Of a DNA stretch of 64,000 nt, positions 1-10,929 are shown piece by piece; the stretch's first letter is position 1, and each line of letters opens with the position of its first letter. The stretch lies in assembly GCA_009746045.1 (NCBI GenBank), contig RPFO01000392.1, forward strand, positions 1,910,245-1,974,244, read 5' to 3'. Source of the stretch: Mesostigma viride. Lineage: Eukaryota > Streptophyta > Mesostigmatophyceae > Mesostigmatales > Mesostigmataceae. The notes below the pieces were generated by a model. The model made no database searches, was not told the DNA's origin, and worked only from the letters and a program-made list of their open reading frames with translations. Made by a program: the position numbers and the translations under genes.

Positions 1-1484
1 GGGTCAAGGTACTTTTTCACGTACAACGTGCATTCCGGAAAACGACGACCTGGCCATGGCGGCTTGCGCCCACGCATGGCATTTACGTTTTCGTTCGAAT
101 TTTCTGACCAAACTCAGGAAATTGATTTTATACGTCCTAAAGATGATACAGGCCGAGTTTTGGTTCGCGGGAATGCCATTTGATAGGTGTCGGCCGCGTT
201 CTTGCTGGAAAAAACTGCGATCAGGCCGGACGATAGAAACGTTGACAGCAATAACTTTCCGGCGTATTTTAAAGGATATATTGGTTTCTTTGTACTTTTT
301 ATGATACATAGTAGTCGTAGACGTGCAAGGGTGGCCAGAAATCGCCGAATCCAGCGACCATGCTGCACAACTTTGGTGTGCCGAAATGCGCCATTTTGCG
401 GCCACCGCCTGGGCCAAGGTAACGCCATCCATGCCTGGTAAAGCTGAGTTATCGTTTTCCTATCGATGTTTGAGGTTTATATATACGTTCTAGCTTGTGT
501 AGCACATTCTTTTTGCATTATTCATGCTCTTTCTTGACCCTGGCCTGGCCCCTTTCTAAAACACCCTTCTTAGATGCTTCCCTCAGTCAGTTGACCTGCC
601 ACAGGGTGATGGTGATAAGTTTTAGAGGCTGTATGGGTTTGAATACCTCCATATATGTTTGTTATACATTTCCCACACACATATTGCATGAGTGTGAGGC
701 AGTTGGCTGGTCTCTGTGGCATCATCAAGCATGTAACCGGTGAGTAGAAGCTTCCCATTGTCAGCATGTGCCACCAGGTGTGCTGGCCATCACCTGGCAA
801 GCTATAGCAGCTTAGGCCTAGTTTATCCTTGATAGGGCAAGCTGAAATAGGCTTTAAATCACTAGTTTGTTGGTGGCTGCCGCCTAGAATGCATGCCTTG
901 CGTAGGGTATCCGCACCGCGTTACCTACGTGCATGGACAAGGTGGCACCTGCACATAGGTGCCATGTAAGGGCATTGTGATGATGCAGTTATGTTTCCCC
1001 ATCATTGTGGAAGGGAAATGTATTGTGTGGCATGGCTGGGGCCATATTAGTAGGTATTAGTAGGTAGTATGCCCACTCCTACCCCCTTGGTTGCTTTTTA
1101 CCAACGGCACCCCTATGGGCTGTACTGGGTGTAACTGCTGGTATACCCACCCAAATGATGACCCCAATGGCTCAAACTGTTCAGCAACTAATTGTTTATC
1201 ATCCCTGAAGTGGTAGGTGCCTAGCTCTTACAACATAATTCAAAATGCACATTCTACCAAAAATGAAAACGCTCGTCTTGACCCCCCTGACTTTGAAGGC
1301 AGTTATACATGGCCTACCCTGCATATATGTAAGGTTGTGATATACCAACCCGAAGGGCAACTCATGGACATGCTTGGCCCCCAAGGACAGCCATTGGATA
1401 TGGGTGGGTTGGATGGCATCTGGTTTGCAAATTAATTGTGAAGTTACAGCCGATGCATCGGCAGTATTTCTGCCCATTTAGGGG
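1..1484 (-). mobile_element. piggyBac-like non-autonomous element, copy 1 (one end outside window)
   Basis: This stretch is the reverse complement of most of the element at 14300-16004. Its visible end reads CCATTTAGGGG followed by TTAA at 1485-1488, the target site typical of piggyBac elements. The sequence after TTAA continues as CACTA-derived DNA that is uninterrupted at TTAA 21898-21901 elsewhere in the window, so the boundary is confirmed by an empty site. Subterminal GCCGAT...ATCGGC palindromes are present as in the other copy. I see no recognisable transposase; short ORFs here have no family resemblance. The other end lies before position 1. Confidence 0.7.
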
Positions 1485-2898
1485 TTAAGGGCCCGCCTGC
1501 ATAAAGGGCCTGAATTCTGATGCGGGCCCAACGGCAGCACCGCCAAAGCAGATAAGGGCCCGCAGTCTGATGCGGGCCCCACGGCACCACCGCCATAGCA
1601 GAGCTCGAAGGTCGTGGTGCGCGTGAAACGTACCTATGCCCTTTGTCGGTAGGTGCCGTTGGGGTCAAATTGGGTGCCGCCAAAATCGGGCCGACGCGTC
1701 AATAGACTGAGGCCGTCGATGAGTGCCATCATGCGGCTTGGGTCACTTCTGTTGGAGAACTTCAGCTAAGTTAACTTAACGCAAACCACTGGTCGCCCGC
1801 GTCGGGAACCGGCCCAACGGCTCTCCCGCAACAGAAAATTACGCGGCATACTGCATAAGTCGTCGGATGGTTACATTTCGACGGTCAAGATTTCATGATG
1901 AGGTTTGCGTTCAATTTGCCGCAGTTTGCCGCCCAGAGAAAGTAGTTGTTGGACTCGTTGCCCACGATGAAACACAATCAAGCAAGCCGTTTCCGGCCCC
2001 ACCGTGTAGGTCATGTAGTCGCTCTTCACGTCAGCCAGCCGTAATTTCAATGCACAAGGCTACACATTTCCATCTCCATTCATATTCATAATCCTGCACG
2101 ACTCGAAAACGCGGACAAGATAACGGCAGGCTCGAGCTACCATGGTCCGGATTCTCCCGATTTCTGGCCTGCGCTGGTTGTCTCCTTGATATTGGCAACT
2201 CTCTCCGGTAAGAGATTTTCCGCAGTTTGGCTGTTTCGAAACGTTAATTAAGTGAGATGCCTTCGGATCAGGAGACTCACACAGCCGCGAAATCATGCCA
2301 AAGGTCATATGTTCGATCCCTTGCTGGTAGCTTCTGAGCTTTCTTATTTTCTGTGTTCCGCGGAATCTCAGATTTGGGCCGCTAGCGTTTTCACGTTTGT
2401 TGCTTTCTGATCCGACGACAACGTTGTGCCTTGCTCGTGTGACATCTGGCGCATGGTGTGATTCATGTGTATGGTGCTGCCTTGCCACATGGGGCTGCTT
2501 TGCCATAAGAGTGAGTGTTGGGTTCTACACATTTGCTGCATGGACCGTTAGGTGCTGGTGAGCTCTTCCTTGTAGAACGCTTACATCTATGTCAAGGATC
2601 TGATTTCTTTTCCTCTTGCGTATATTGTGTCGGTTTGTTTATTTCTTGCAGGGACCACGAGAGTAAAATGCAAGCGGTTCCACTTTCAAGTCAGCATGTG
2701 ACGCCCTGTCGACCGGCACGCTTTGTTAGCTAGCTACCATATAGTATTTGATGATAGGCATTGAATGCGGAAGATGTCATAACGCCATAACAGACTGTGT
2801 TGAACAGGCATTGAATGCCGAAGATGTCATAACGCCATAACAGACTGTGTTGAACAGGCATATTTGAATGCCGAAGATGTACATAACGCCATAACAGT
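1485..2898 (+). mobile_element. CACTA element copy 1, internal segment
   Basis: Sequence from the TTAA at 1485 to AGT at 2896-2898 matches 21898-23556 of the CACTA element at 18784-24048 almost base for base. Differences are small indels, plus one extra block of about 250 bp in the other copy (about 22985-23230). A piggyBac-like element bounds it on the left and a 7.49-kb insertion on the right. Near its right end there is a short tandem duplication of a motif beginning aggcattgaatg. No intact gene is visible; ORFs at 2060-2506 and elsewhere are shared repeat sequence. Confidence 0.75.
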
Positions 2899-2923
2899 CC
2901 CCAGGCACACCTGGAATTGTACT
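2899..2923 (+). repeat. left terminal inverted repeat of the 7.49-kb element
   Basis: It starts CCCCAGGCACACCTGG and pairs with 10365-10389 in inverted orientation with one mismatch. The AGT duplication abuts it. Confidence 0.9.
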
Positions 2924-3020
2924 ACATTTTTCAAATTGTACTTCAGTTTTGAAAGTTGCATTTTCATGCATTTAAAGGGTCAACTAAAGTCTTTGAGGAA
3001 AAAAAAGTTCGTCGGCGGCC

Positions 3021-3935
3021 GTTGCACCGTTGCACCGTTGCACCGTTGCACCGTTGCACCTCAAATTGCATATATGCACACACGTTTGCACATGCAATGG
3101 TTATCCATGGGATTTATGTAGGTGGATGGGTCATGCAAGGGTTACCTAGATGCTCATGACACCGTGCCACCGTGGCGCCGTTGCACCGTTGCACCGTTGC
3201 ACCGTTGCACCTCAAATTGCATATAAACACACACCTTTGCACATACAATGGTTATCCATTGGGATCTATCTAGGGTAATGGGTCATGCAAGGGTTACCTA
3301 GACATGCTCATGACACCGTTGCATCGTGGCATCGTGCCACCGTGCCACCTTGGCACCGTGGCACCGTTGCACCGTTGCACCGTTGCACCGTTGCACCGTT
3401 GCACCTCAAATTGCATATAAACACACACCTTTGCACATGCAATTGTTATCCATGGGTTTTATGTAGGTGGATGGGTCATGCAAGGGTTACCTAGATGCTC
3501 ATGACACCGTTGCACCGTTGCACCGTTGCACCGTTGCACCGTTGCACCGTTGCACCTTAAATTGCATATAAACACACGTATTTGCACGTGCATTGGTTAT
3601 CCATTGGGATTTATCAAGGGTAATGGGTCATGCAAGGGTTACCTAGACATGCTCATGACACCGTTGCATCGTGGCATCGTGCCACCGTGCCACCTTGGCA
3701 CCGTGCCACCGTGGCACCGTGGCACCGTTGCACCGTTGCACCGTTGCACCTCAAATTGCATATAAACACACACCTTTCCGTTTTTCCGCGTTTTCCGCGG
3801 CCCGGCACTGAACGCAAATGGTTTTCACCTTTGCGGAGTGCCTGATCAGAACACACCTTTGCACATGCAATTGTTATCCATGGAGCCACCATGCCACCGT
3901 GCCACCGTGCCACCGTGCCACCTCCACAACGGTAT
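3021..3935. repeat. octamer (GTTGCACC / GTGCCACC) arrays inside a higher-order repeat
   Basis: Blocks of the 8-bp unit GTTGCACC and its variants GTGCCACC and GTGGCACC occur at about 3021-3060, 3178-3212, 3315-3405, 3507-3556, 3658-3750 and 3890-3935. Between them runs a repeated spacer containing tcaaattgcatataaacac and a conserved gttatccat, giving units of roughly 150-190 bp. The same octamers recur in inverse orientation at 6097-6162, 9928-9980, 10082-10130 and 10226-10270, and in direct orientation at 6308-6372. ORFs across them are translation artefacts. Confidence 0.9.
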
Positions 3936-4228
3936 GAAAGTGCCAAAAAATGCCCTTATAAGCCCTACATGGAGCAAATTGAGTCCAAACATGCTAGATA
4001 TTGGTAGGCAGCATGTCCAGGACACCAGTAGAAGGAATTTGACTTTCCAGAATTTTCCGACATCGGTTGGTCTATTTTTGGCATGTCTATTTTTAGCAAC
4101 TTTCCAGATTTTAATATAAACAAATACCACTTAGTATGAAAATAAAGAGCTCCTGGCCTGGCTATTTGCAGGTAGGCTAATGCTCATGTCTACCAACTGT
4201 GCACCAGGTCCCATGGTCATCTGACCTC

Positions 4229-4740
4229 ATTTGGTGACAAACTGCCACCAAATGCTAGCAAAAACGCACTGTTTCACCACATCTCATTGCAGTTTCCATA
4301 GAAGGTGTGTTCAGTCGAGGCTGGAAATTTGCAATCACATTGCACATCATAAATGTAGACATGGCACAAAAAATCAGGTCCATCGTACTGTATTTGGTAA
4401 CAAAATGCCACCAAATGCTAGCAAAAATGTGCGTTTTTCGCGTTTTTTAGACACATTTCATGACAGTTTTCATACAAGATGTGCTCAGTTGGGGCTGGAA
4501 ACTTGCAAGCATATTAAATATCATCATTGTAGACATTGCACAAAAATTCAGGTCCGTTGTACTTCATTCATTGACAGCTCGCTACCAAATGTGAGAAAAA
4601 ATGTGCGATTTTTGCATTTCCGCCACATTTCCAAGTGCAGTTTCCCATGCCAGGTGTGCTCAGTTGAGGCTGAAAACAAGCGCGCATGTTAATCATCATC
4701 ATTTCAGACATTGCACAAAACTTAATTCAGGTCCATCAAG
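4229..4740. repeat. tandem repeat of about 165-173 bp, three diverged copies
   Basis: Three consecutive units begin near 4229, 4394 and 4568. They share ccaccaaatgctagcaaaaa, a tcagt(c/t)g(a/g)ggctgga box and a cattgcacaaaa box. The copies are diverged, so the array is older than the 184-bp array further right. No gene is seen. Confidence 0.75.
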
Positions 4741-5992
4741 TGTCATTGGGTTCACTGGTCCATGCAACACCTGCCAGTTTCCAGCTAATCACTCAACCTT
4801 GGATGCAAAGTTCTTTTGTAACGGTATGGCCAACTCCCACCAACTGTGTTGCTAACTGTTCAGACCTTGCACAGATAATATAACACAACTTTTGTGACAC
4901 ATAGACAAAGATATATGAATATGAACAGTGGCTAGACATGGCTGTATATATGTGCATGTGGCCATGCTCAGGCAATTTTCAAGTAGGGGCTTGTTAGACA
5001 TAAGAACTGCCAGCTGTCACGTTCGCTAGCATGATCAGTTCAAACCCACAGCATGCACGGTAGTCGCAAACTCAGCTTGGCAATGTAATAATCTAATCAT
5101 GCCAGGCATCTTGGCGGTCGGCATGGCTGCGATGTGTTTTGTGCGCCTTGATTCGGTAGCAGCACATCCCTTGGCAACCGGCCCGCCTGACTAAGGTTGC
5201 CACACATGGTCCTCTGCATCACCATGGATGTCCCCATGTCCCTGTCTCTGTTATAGGGGTTCACGTTGCTGGCGATGCAGCTTCCAAGTTGGACTAGATC
5301 TCCTCTGCCAGCGCTGTGGTGCATAGCCAGACAGCTCATACACTGCTCAGTTGCTACCTCGAGGTTGCCGGCTTGAAATGTGCCACCAAAGGACTACACT
5401 TGGCCGCCATCATACCTAGCATGAAGAAGCCACTGCACAACCCCGGTGAGCCGCTTGGCCACCATACCGCAGTTGTCTTCAACAGATAGTGCAAGGCCAA
5501 TGGCCTCTTCACAGGCACGTAGTGCCTTGTGCTCATGCTCTTGCTCTGGCCCTTGTCAGCATGAGATGCACGCCCTTGCATGCTTCACCATGTTTCTCCA
5601 AGCCATCCGTGACTACTTGCTTCAGAAATGTCATTCAACTCCTGCTCGTCCTCAGCCACCAGACTGCCAAACTAGCTGGTGCCCCATCCCTCACTTTGGC
5701 GAGGACTGCGATTCTGGCTAGCAGCTTAGCGATCGTGCGTGGTTGTGCCCGAGTTTCTGGGTGAGTGGCAGTGGCATTGGAGCAAGAGTTGTTGAGCATG
5801 TGCGTGTGTCTATCCTCTTGACAAACAACCCCTCGCACCCCTGACATTGAGGAGTTTGGCCATGTGCCACATGGCAGGTTGCCAGAATTCCGCAAACATG
5901 CATCATAGGGAAATAAAGGATGGCTGGTTGAGCACACGACATGAGTAAACAAAACACACAGCGCTGGTGCTTTCCGATATCCCCTACATGTG
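4741..5992. other. stretch without recognised gene, inside the 7.49-kb element
   Basis: I see no conserved domain, long tandem array or splice-supported ORF here. ORFs up to about 140 codons (for example around 5718-6143) lie partly over the octamer array and palindrome and have no family resemblance. Confidence 0.5.
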
Positions 5993-6482
5993 AAGACCAA
6001 ATGGTGGTGGCACGGAGTATAAAATTAATGGTGGTGGCACGCCGCCATTGTTGTTGTTGTTGTTGTGTCCCACGCCGCACACCGGTGCAATTTGGTGGTG
6101 GCACGGTGTGCCGGTGCAACGGTGCAACGGTGCAACGGTGCAACGGTGCAACGGTGCAACGGCCAGTGATTGGCCCGTTGCTGATTTGCTGACATGCAGC
6201 CTAATAAAAATTGGCCGCAAATTCGTCCGGTCGCACGTGGGCACAAGATTTGCGGCCAATTTTTACTAGGCTGCATATCAGAAAATCAGCAACGGGCCAA
6301 TCACTGGCCGTTGCACCGTTGCACCGTTGCACCGTTGCACCGTTGCACCGTTGCACCGGCACACCGTGCCACCACCAAATTGTACTCCACCGGTGTGCGG
6401 CGTGGGACACAACAACAACAACAACAATGGCGGCGTGCCACCACCATTAATTTTGTACTCCGTGCCACCACCATTTGGTCTT
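5993..6482. repeat. 490-bp near-perfect palindrome (fold-back structure)
   Basis: The left arm starts aagaccaaatggtgg at 5993 and the right arm ends ccatttggtctt at 6482. Each arm contains the same items in mirror order: a tggtggcac box, (TTG)n or (CAA)n, the GGTGCAAC octamer array, and a ggccagtgattggcccgttgc block. The arms meet around 6222-6250 in a short unpaired loop containing gtccggtcgcacgtgggc. Such a sequence can fold into a long hairpin and may be a fold-back element or an in-place inverted duplication. Confidence 0.85.
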
Positions 6483-7813
6483 TACAGGGTCAGCTCACTT
6501 CCTTAGTGATTTCGGCACCTCAATTAGTGACAATTTTCGGTTCATTAGTACGGTTTACCCGAGAAATCTGGTCGGATACTGATTAGTGACAATTCGTACC
6601 CGACCAAATCCGATCCGAAAGCACTAACGACGCGAGTAATTAGTACATGCAACTCACTTCATTAGTATGATGGCGAGGTCGTCAGCTCGTGGAGCTATGG
6701 AGACGGCATTTCCCATTCTTGCTGCGAAAACAATCGTTTCAGAAAGAAATCTGTGATAAAATCTCGTGCTTATGTGTATAATTGCTACATTTCTCAGTCT
6801 GCATCGCTCCACGCTGAGGTTGGAGTCATGCATATAGCGACCGATTGCGATGATCAAAGTATGAAAAACTGGGCTATCCGGAATCGTGTGAATCGTGTGC
6901 CTACAGCTGCCTACGTGACGCGATCACTTCAAAAAGGCGTCGAATGCGGGATACATCCATGGGCTCCATCGTACAGCATTTTTGGGGCGGACCGAGGTAG
7001 CTGCCGGTGGGAATGCCGTGAGAATACTGCGGAAACGTGCGTAAGTGAAAACTGGATACTGCTTGACCTCCGGAGCATCTGGTGAGCCGCAGTTCTGGTT
7101 TAGGGTGATAGGGTGGTTGAAAATGGAGGTCTAGTCAGGGTTTGTTATTATTTGTTGCGTTTCTTGCTGGAATTTTATTTTCCGGTGCTGTCGGTGGCCG
7201 CTGAAGAAATTCTTTGCGGGACCTAGGATGTGTGCTGTCCTTCCGTCTGGCACCGCTGCCGTGGATTCGACGGCCGCAAACACCTGCATTGATAAATTGC
7301 CGCACCTGACTGCGTCAATGTTATGGATGCTCAGGGTATTATGGCGCCTTGAGTGTCATGTTGTCCATACGTCTTGCATGTGGCATTCATCTATGTAACC
7401 TTTTGCCTCTTGCTGTTGGTTGCTTTGCTTTTATGCGCTTTATTTCATTTCCTTGGTGGGATTAGCCTGTGGAAGGCGGCCTCCCTCCTGCATCCTGTGT
7501 CGGCAGACATACTGACAGGCAGGATGAAGTGCAGGCAGAGGGGCAGGCGAACAGCCGTTTATATTTGCACACATGCTTGCCGCTGGTACGCTAGTTTGCG
7601 TGTATCTTTGCATGGTCATGTTTTGGCAGGCCTGGACAGATATGTTCAAATATGGTCGCATGCGTGCATGCACGCATGCATGAATGGGTTTACGCATGTT
7701 GCCAGCCACATAGGTAGGCACGTGGGAACGCTCGCAAGCTGACGACACTACCAGGTCAGGCTGGTCTGGACCTGGAAGACACACAGGAGGCAGGCAGCCT
7801 TGGATGGTGTGGT
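6483..7813. other. stretch without recognised gene, inside the 7.49-kb element
   Basis: About 6490-6650 has a loose repetition of attagtgacaattcg-like motifs. The rest is unique sequence with no protein family that I recognise; the short ORFs at 6753-7085 and 7353-7742 have no recognisable domain. Confidence 0.5.
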
Positions 7814-7944
7814 GGGGAGGGAGGGAGGGAGGGAGGGAGGGAGGGAGGGAGGGAGGGAGGGAGGGAGGGAGGGAGGGAGGGAGGGAGGAGGGAGGGAGGG
7901 AGGGAGGGAGGGAGGGAGGGAGGGAGGGAGGAAGGGAGGGCATG

Positions 7945-8018
<74 letters not shown>

Positions 8019-8238
8019 TCCGTCCGTCCGTCCGTGCGTGCGTGCGTGCGTGCGTGCGTGGTTATATGGGTGGGTGGGTGGGTGGGTGGGTGGGTGGGTG
8101 GGTGGGTGGGTGGGTGGGTGGGTGGGTGGGTGGGTGGGTGGGTGGGTGGGTGGGTGGGTGGGTGGGTGGGTGGGTGGGTGGGTGGGTGGGTGGGTGGGTG
8201 GGTGGGTGGGTGGGTGGGTGGGTGGGTGGGTGGGTGGG
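7814..8238. repeat. three abutting tetranucleotide microsatellites
   Basis: (GGGA)n runs about 7814-7935, (TGCG)n with a short TCCG interruption about 7945-8060, and (GGGT)n about 8068-8238. All are G-rich on the plus strand, and the two GGG-containing arrays could form G-quadruplexes. The open frames across them exist only because 4-bp periodicity yields stop-free reading in all three frames. Confidence 0.95.
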
Positions 8239-8589
8239 GAAGGTGTGCTTTTTATTATGATGATTAGCTAAGTTACGTGTGTGTTGTTGATGTACATGTT
8301 GACGTTGTATCATGGGCGTGTGCCCCTAAGTCTGCCTTCCTGCAATATCACATAATATATCATCTAGATGTGTTGTTGGGAACCTGACTATATATCCCAA
8401 ACTGGAATGGTTGACATTCAACTATGGGATGAAACCCACGAAAAACAATTACTAGGAACTGCCATTTTTGTGCTATGTTTGCTAGCATCTGTCACCTATT
8501 TGTCATGCAAACAGTCTGAATTTCTTGTGGGCAGTTAACATAGATGTTTTTATGAGCTGTGCAAATTTCTAGGCTTGACTGAGTTCATT

Positions 8590-9690
8590 GATATAGGCAC
8601 CCATGTGTTGGAAACCTTGGAAAACCAAGAAAAACTGCATTTGGGGGGGGGTTCGCTACCATCAGTCACCATTTTGTCATCCAACCAGCCTGCAACTTTG
8701 TGGGCATGCTGCATGGGATGTGTTTAGAACATGTGCAAAGTTCCAGCTCCAACTGAGCTCTATTGGTGTCATTATGTATGCATATGTGTGATAAAACCCT
8801 TGGAAAACCATGAAAAACTGCATTCTTGGGGTATTTATGCTAGCATTTGTCACCTATTTGTCATCCAACCAGCCTGCAACTTTGTGGGCATGCTGCATGG
8901 GATGTGTTTAGAACATGTGCAAAGTCCCAGGCCCAACTGAGTTCATTTGGAGTCATTATGTATGCATATGTGTGATAAAACCCTTGAAAAACCATGAAAA
9001 ACTGCATTTTGGGGGTATTTATGCTAGCATTTGTCACCTAGTGTCATCCAACCAGCCTGCAACTTTGTGGGCATGCTGCATGGGATGTGTTTAGAACATG
9101 TGCAAAGTCCCAGGCCCAACTGAGCTCTATTGGTGTCATTATGTATGCATATGTGTGATAAAACCCTTGAAAAACCATGAAAAACTGCATTCTTGGGGTA
9201 TTTATGCTAGCATTTGTCACCTATTTGTCATCCAACCAGCCTGCAACTTTGTGGGCATGCTGCATGGGATGTGTTTAGAACATGTGCAAAGTCCCAGGCC
9301 CAACTGAGTTCATTTGGAGTCATTATGTATGCATATGTGTGATAAAACCCTTGAAAAACCATGAAAAACTGCATTTTGGGGGTATTTATGCTACCATCAG
9401 TCACCTATTTGTCATCCAACCAGCCTGCAACTTTGTGGGCATGCTGCATGGGATGTGTTTAGAACATGTGCAAAGTCCCAGGCCCAACTGAGTTCATTTG
9501 GAGTCATTATGTATGCATATGTGTGATAAAACCCTTGAAAAACCATGAAAAACTGCATTTTGGGGTATTTATGCTAGCATTTGTCACCTATTTGTCATCC
9601 AACCAGCCTGCAACTTTGTGGGCATGCTGCATGGGATGTGTTTAGAACATGTGCAAAGTCCCAGGCCCAACTGAGTTCATTTGGAGTCTT
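8590..9690. repeat. 184-bp satellite, about six tandem copies
   Basis: Units repeat at intervals near 184 bp, seen for example in the recurring atgtgcaaagtcccaggccc box at about 9097, 9281 and 9465. Each holds an aaccatgaaaaactgcatt box, a tgctagca(t/g)ttgtcacc box and tgcatgggatgtgtttag. The copies are very similar, which suggests recent amplification or homogenisation. Small ORFs of 69 codons recur only because of the period. Confidence 0.9.
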
Positions 9691-9927
9691 TATATATGCA
9701 TACATGCCAGAAAGTGCTGAAAATACGGTATTCTTTGCTAGCAAATGTCACCATGTTACCATGCTGCCGACTCCCAAAATTTTTTTTGACCACATGGCAT
9801 CATAAGATATCTGATAAGGAACCTTGGTGCCAAATTTGAGGTCAAACTGACCATTATTCCTTCTCCAAATAATTTCCAGGGGAAGAAAATGGGTTTTCGG
9901 ATTTTAATGTGTGTGTCAAGACATGTC

Positions 9928-10275
9928 ACGGTGGCACGGTGGCACGGTGGCACGGTGGCACGGTGGCACGGTGGCACAGTGGCATCCCACGTTGGGCAGT
10001 GCTTGTGGGCAATATAACATTAGTATTGGACGTTATGTTACCTCGTGACACCATACAAAATCATAAAATGGTAGTTTTATGGTGGCACGGTGCAACGGTG
10101 CAACGGTGCAACGGTGTCACAGTGGCACCCCACTTTAGGCAGTGCTTGTGGACATTATAACATTAGTAATATTGGACGTTAGGTTACCTCGTGACACCAT
10201 ACAAAATCATAAAATGGTAGTTTTATGGTGCAACGGTGCAACGGTGCAACGGTGCAACGGTGCAACGGTGTCAAA
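9928..10275. repeat. octamer arrays with duplicated spacer near the right end of the element
   Basis: GGTGGCAC and GGTGCAAC arrays at 9928-9980, 10082-10130 and 10226-10270 alternate with two copies of a spacer containing gcagtgcttgtgg, ttggacgtta and cctcgtgacaccatac. They are the inverse-strand relatives of the arrays at 3021-3935, so the element carries related arrays near both ends in opposite orientation. Confidence 0.85.
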
Positions 10276-10364
10276 ACATGATGAGACACTTACCTCCTAC
10301 CTTTGGACCTAAGAGAGGTACAAAATAACGAAGTTGAAAAAAAGTCAATTTGTACTAGTGGTGG

Positions 10365-10389
10365 AGTACAATTCCAGGTGTGCATGGGG
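10365..10389 (-). repeat. right terminal inverted repeat of the 7.49-kb element
   Basis: It is the complement of 2899-2923 with one mismatch. It ends in GGGG and is followed by AGT at 10390-10392. Confidence 0.9.
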
Positions 10390-10842
10390 AGTGTTGAATA
10401 GTTGAATCAACGGGTTCTTGCAGCTGTAAACATTAAAATTATTCAAACATTTAATGAAAAAATCATTATTGTTCGTGCTGTTTTGAACAGCGGTTGTTAC
10501 TGGCACTGCATGCATGTGTCTGCTGCCAGCATATTGCATTATGGGTGTGTTTTTCAGCGCTGTGTTTTCTCACTTTTCTCACGTCCTGTTTTTCTCACTT
10601 TTCTCACGTCCTGATTTTCTCACTTTTCTCACGTTTCACACCTCCCGTTTTTCTCACTTATCACGTCCTGTTTTTTGAGATTTTTCTCACGTTTTTCCCC
10701 TTTTCTCACCCATTCTCACCCATTTCTCACCCTATTTTCTCACTTTTCTCACCCATTCTCACCCATTTCTCACCCTTTTTCTCACCCATCTCACCCTTTT
10801 TCTCACCTTTTCTCACCCATTCTCAAAGCCGAGTTCCTAGTG
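10390..10842 (+). mobile_element. CACTA element copy 1, right terminus
   Basis: This resumes the CACTA sequence interrupted at 2898 and matches 23554-24048. It contains the subterminal array of ctcac motifs (10566-10825) and ends GAGTTCCTAGTG at 10842, the inverted counterpart of CACTAGGAACTC. Dense subterminal repeats beside CACTA termini are characteristic of the superfamily. The flank from 10843 onward is the 3' end of the gypsy element. The left terminus of this copy is outside the window. Confidence 0.8.
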
Positions 10843-10929
10843 CGCCAGAATATCCAACTGGCCAGAATATGAGGGCGACTCTATATACCGGAGGGACAAC
10901 ACCCTCAGGTCGGGCCTAAGGCCCTCTAT
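10843..10929 (-). other. gypsy 3' remnant after the last ORF
   Basis: About 87 bp separate the last gypsy ORF stop from the CACTA end. On the minus strand it contains ccctgag-type purine/pyrimidine tracts, then tgttgtccctcc and a TATATAG box, so it could be the polypurine tract and the start of a truncated 3' LTR. I could not match it to the 5' end, so the LTR call is tentative. Confidence 0.3.

Larger units (their letters stand above)
2899..10389. mobile_element. 7.49-kb satellite-filled TIR transposon with AGT target duplication
   Basis: Both ends begin with CCCC and carry a 25-bp terminal inverted repeat, 2899-2923 against 10365-10389, matching at 24 of 25 positions (left CCCCAGGCACACC..., right complement CCCCATGCACACC...). 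AGT flanks it at 2896-2898 and 10390-10392, while the homologous CACTA copy reads straight through with a single AGT at 23554-23556. The element is therefore a clean insertion with 3-bp target duplication. Inside I see no transposase, only octamer arrays, two satellite families, a long palindrome and tetranucleotide arrays. The superfamily is not clear; a 3-bp duplication is compatible with CACTA or PIF/Harbinger-type mobilisation, but the ends match neither obviously. Confidence 0.85.

Noticed and set aside
7800-8271. Gly/Trp/Val and Arg-Ala-Cys repeat ORFs
   Set aside because: Artefacts of tetranucleotide arrays open in every frame.
8441-8455. Possible left CACTA terminus (actaggaact)
   Set aside because: Lacks the leading CA of CACTA and the following C, and no GTGAG subterminal array follows.
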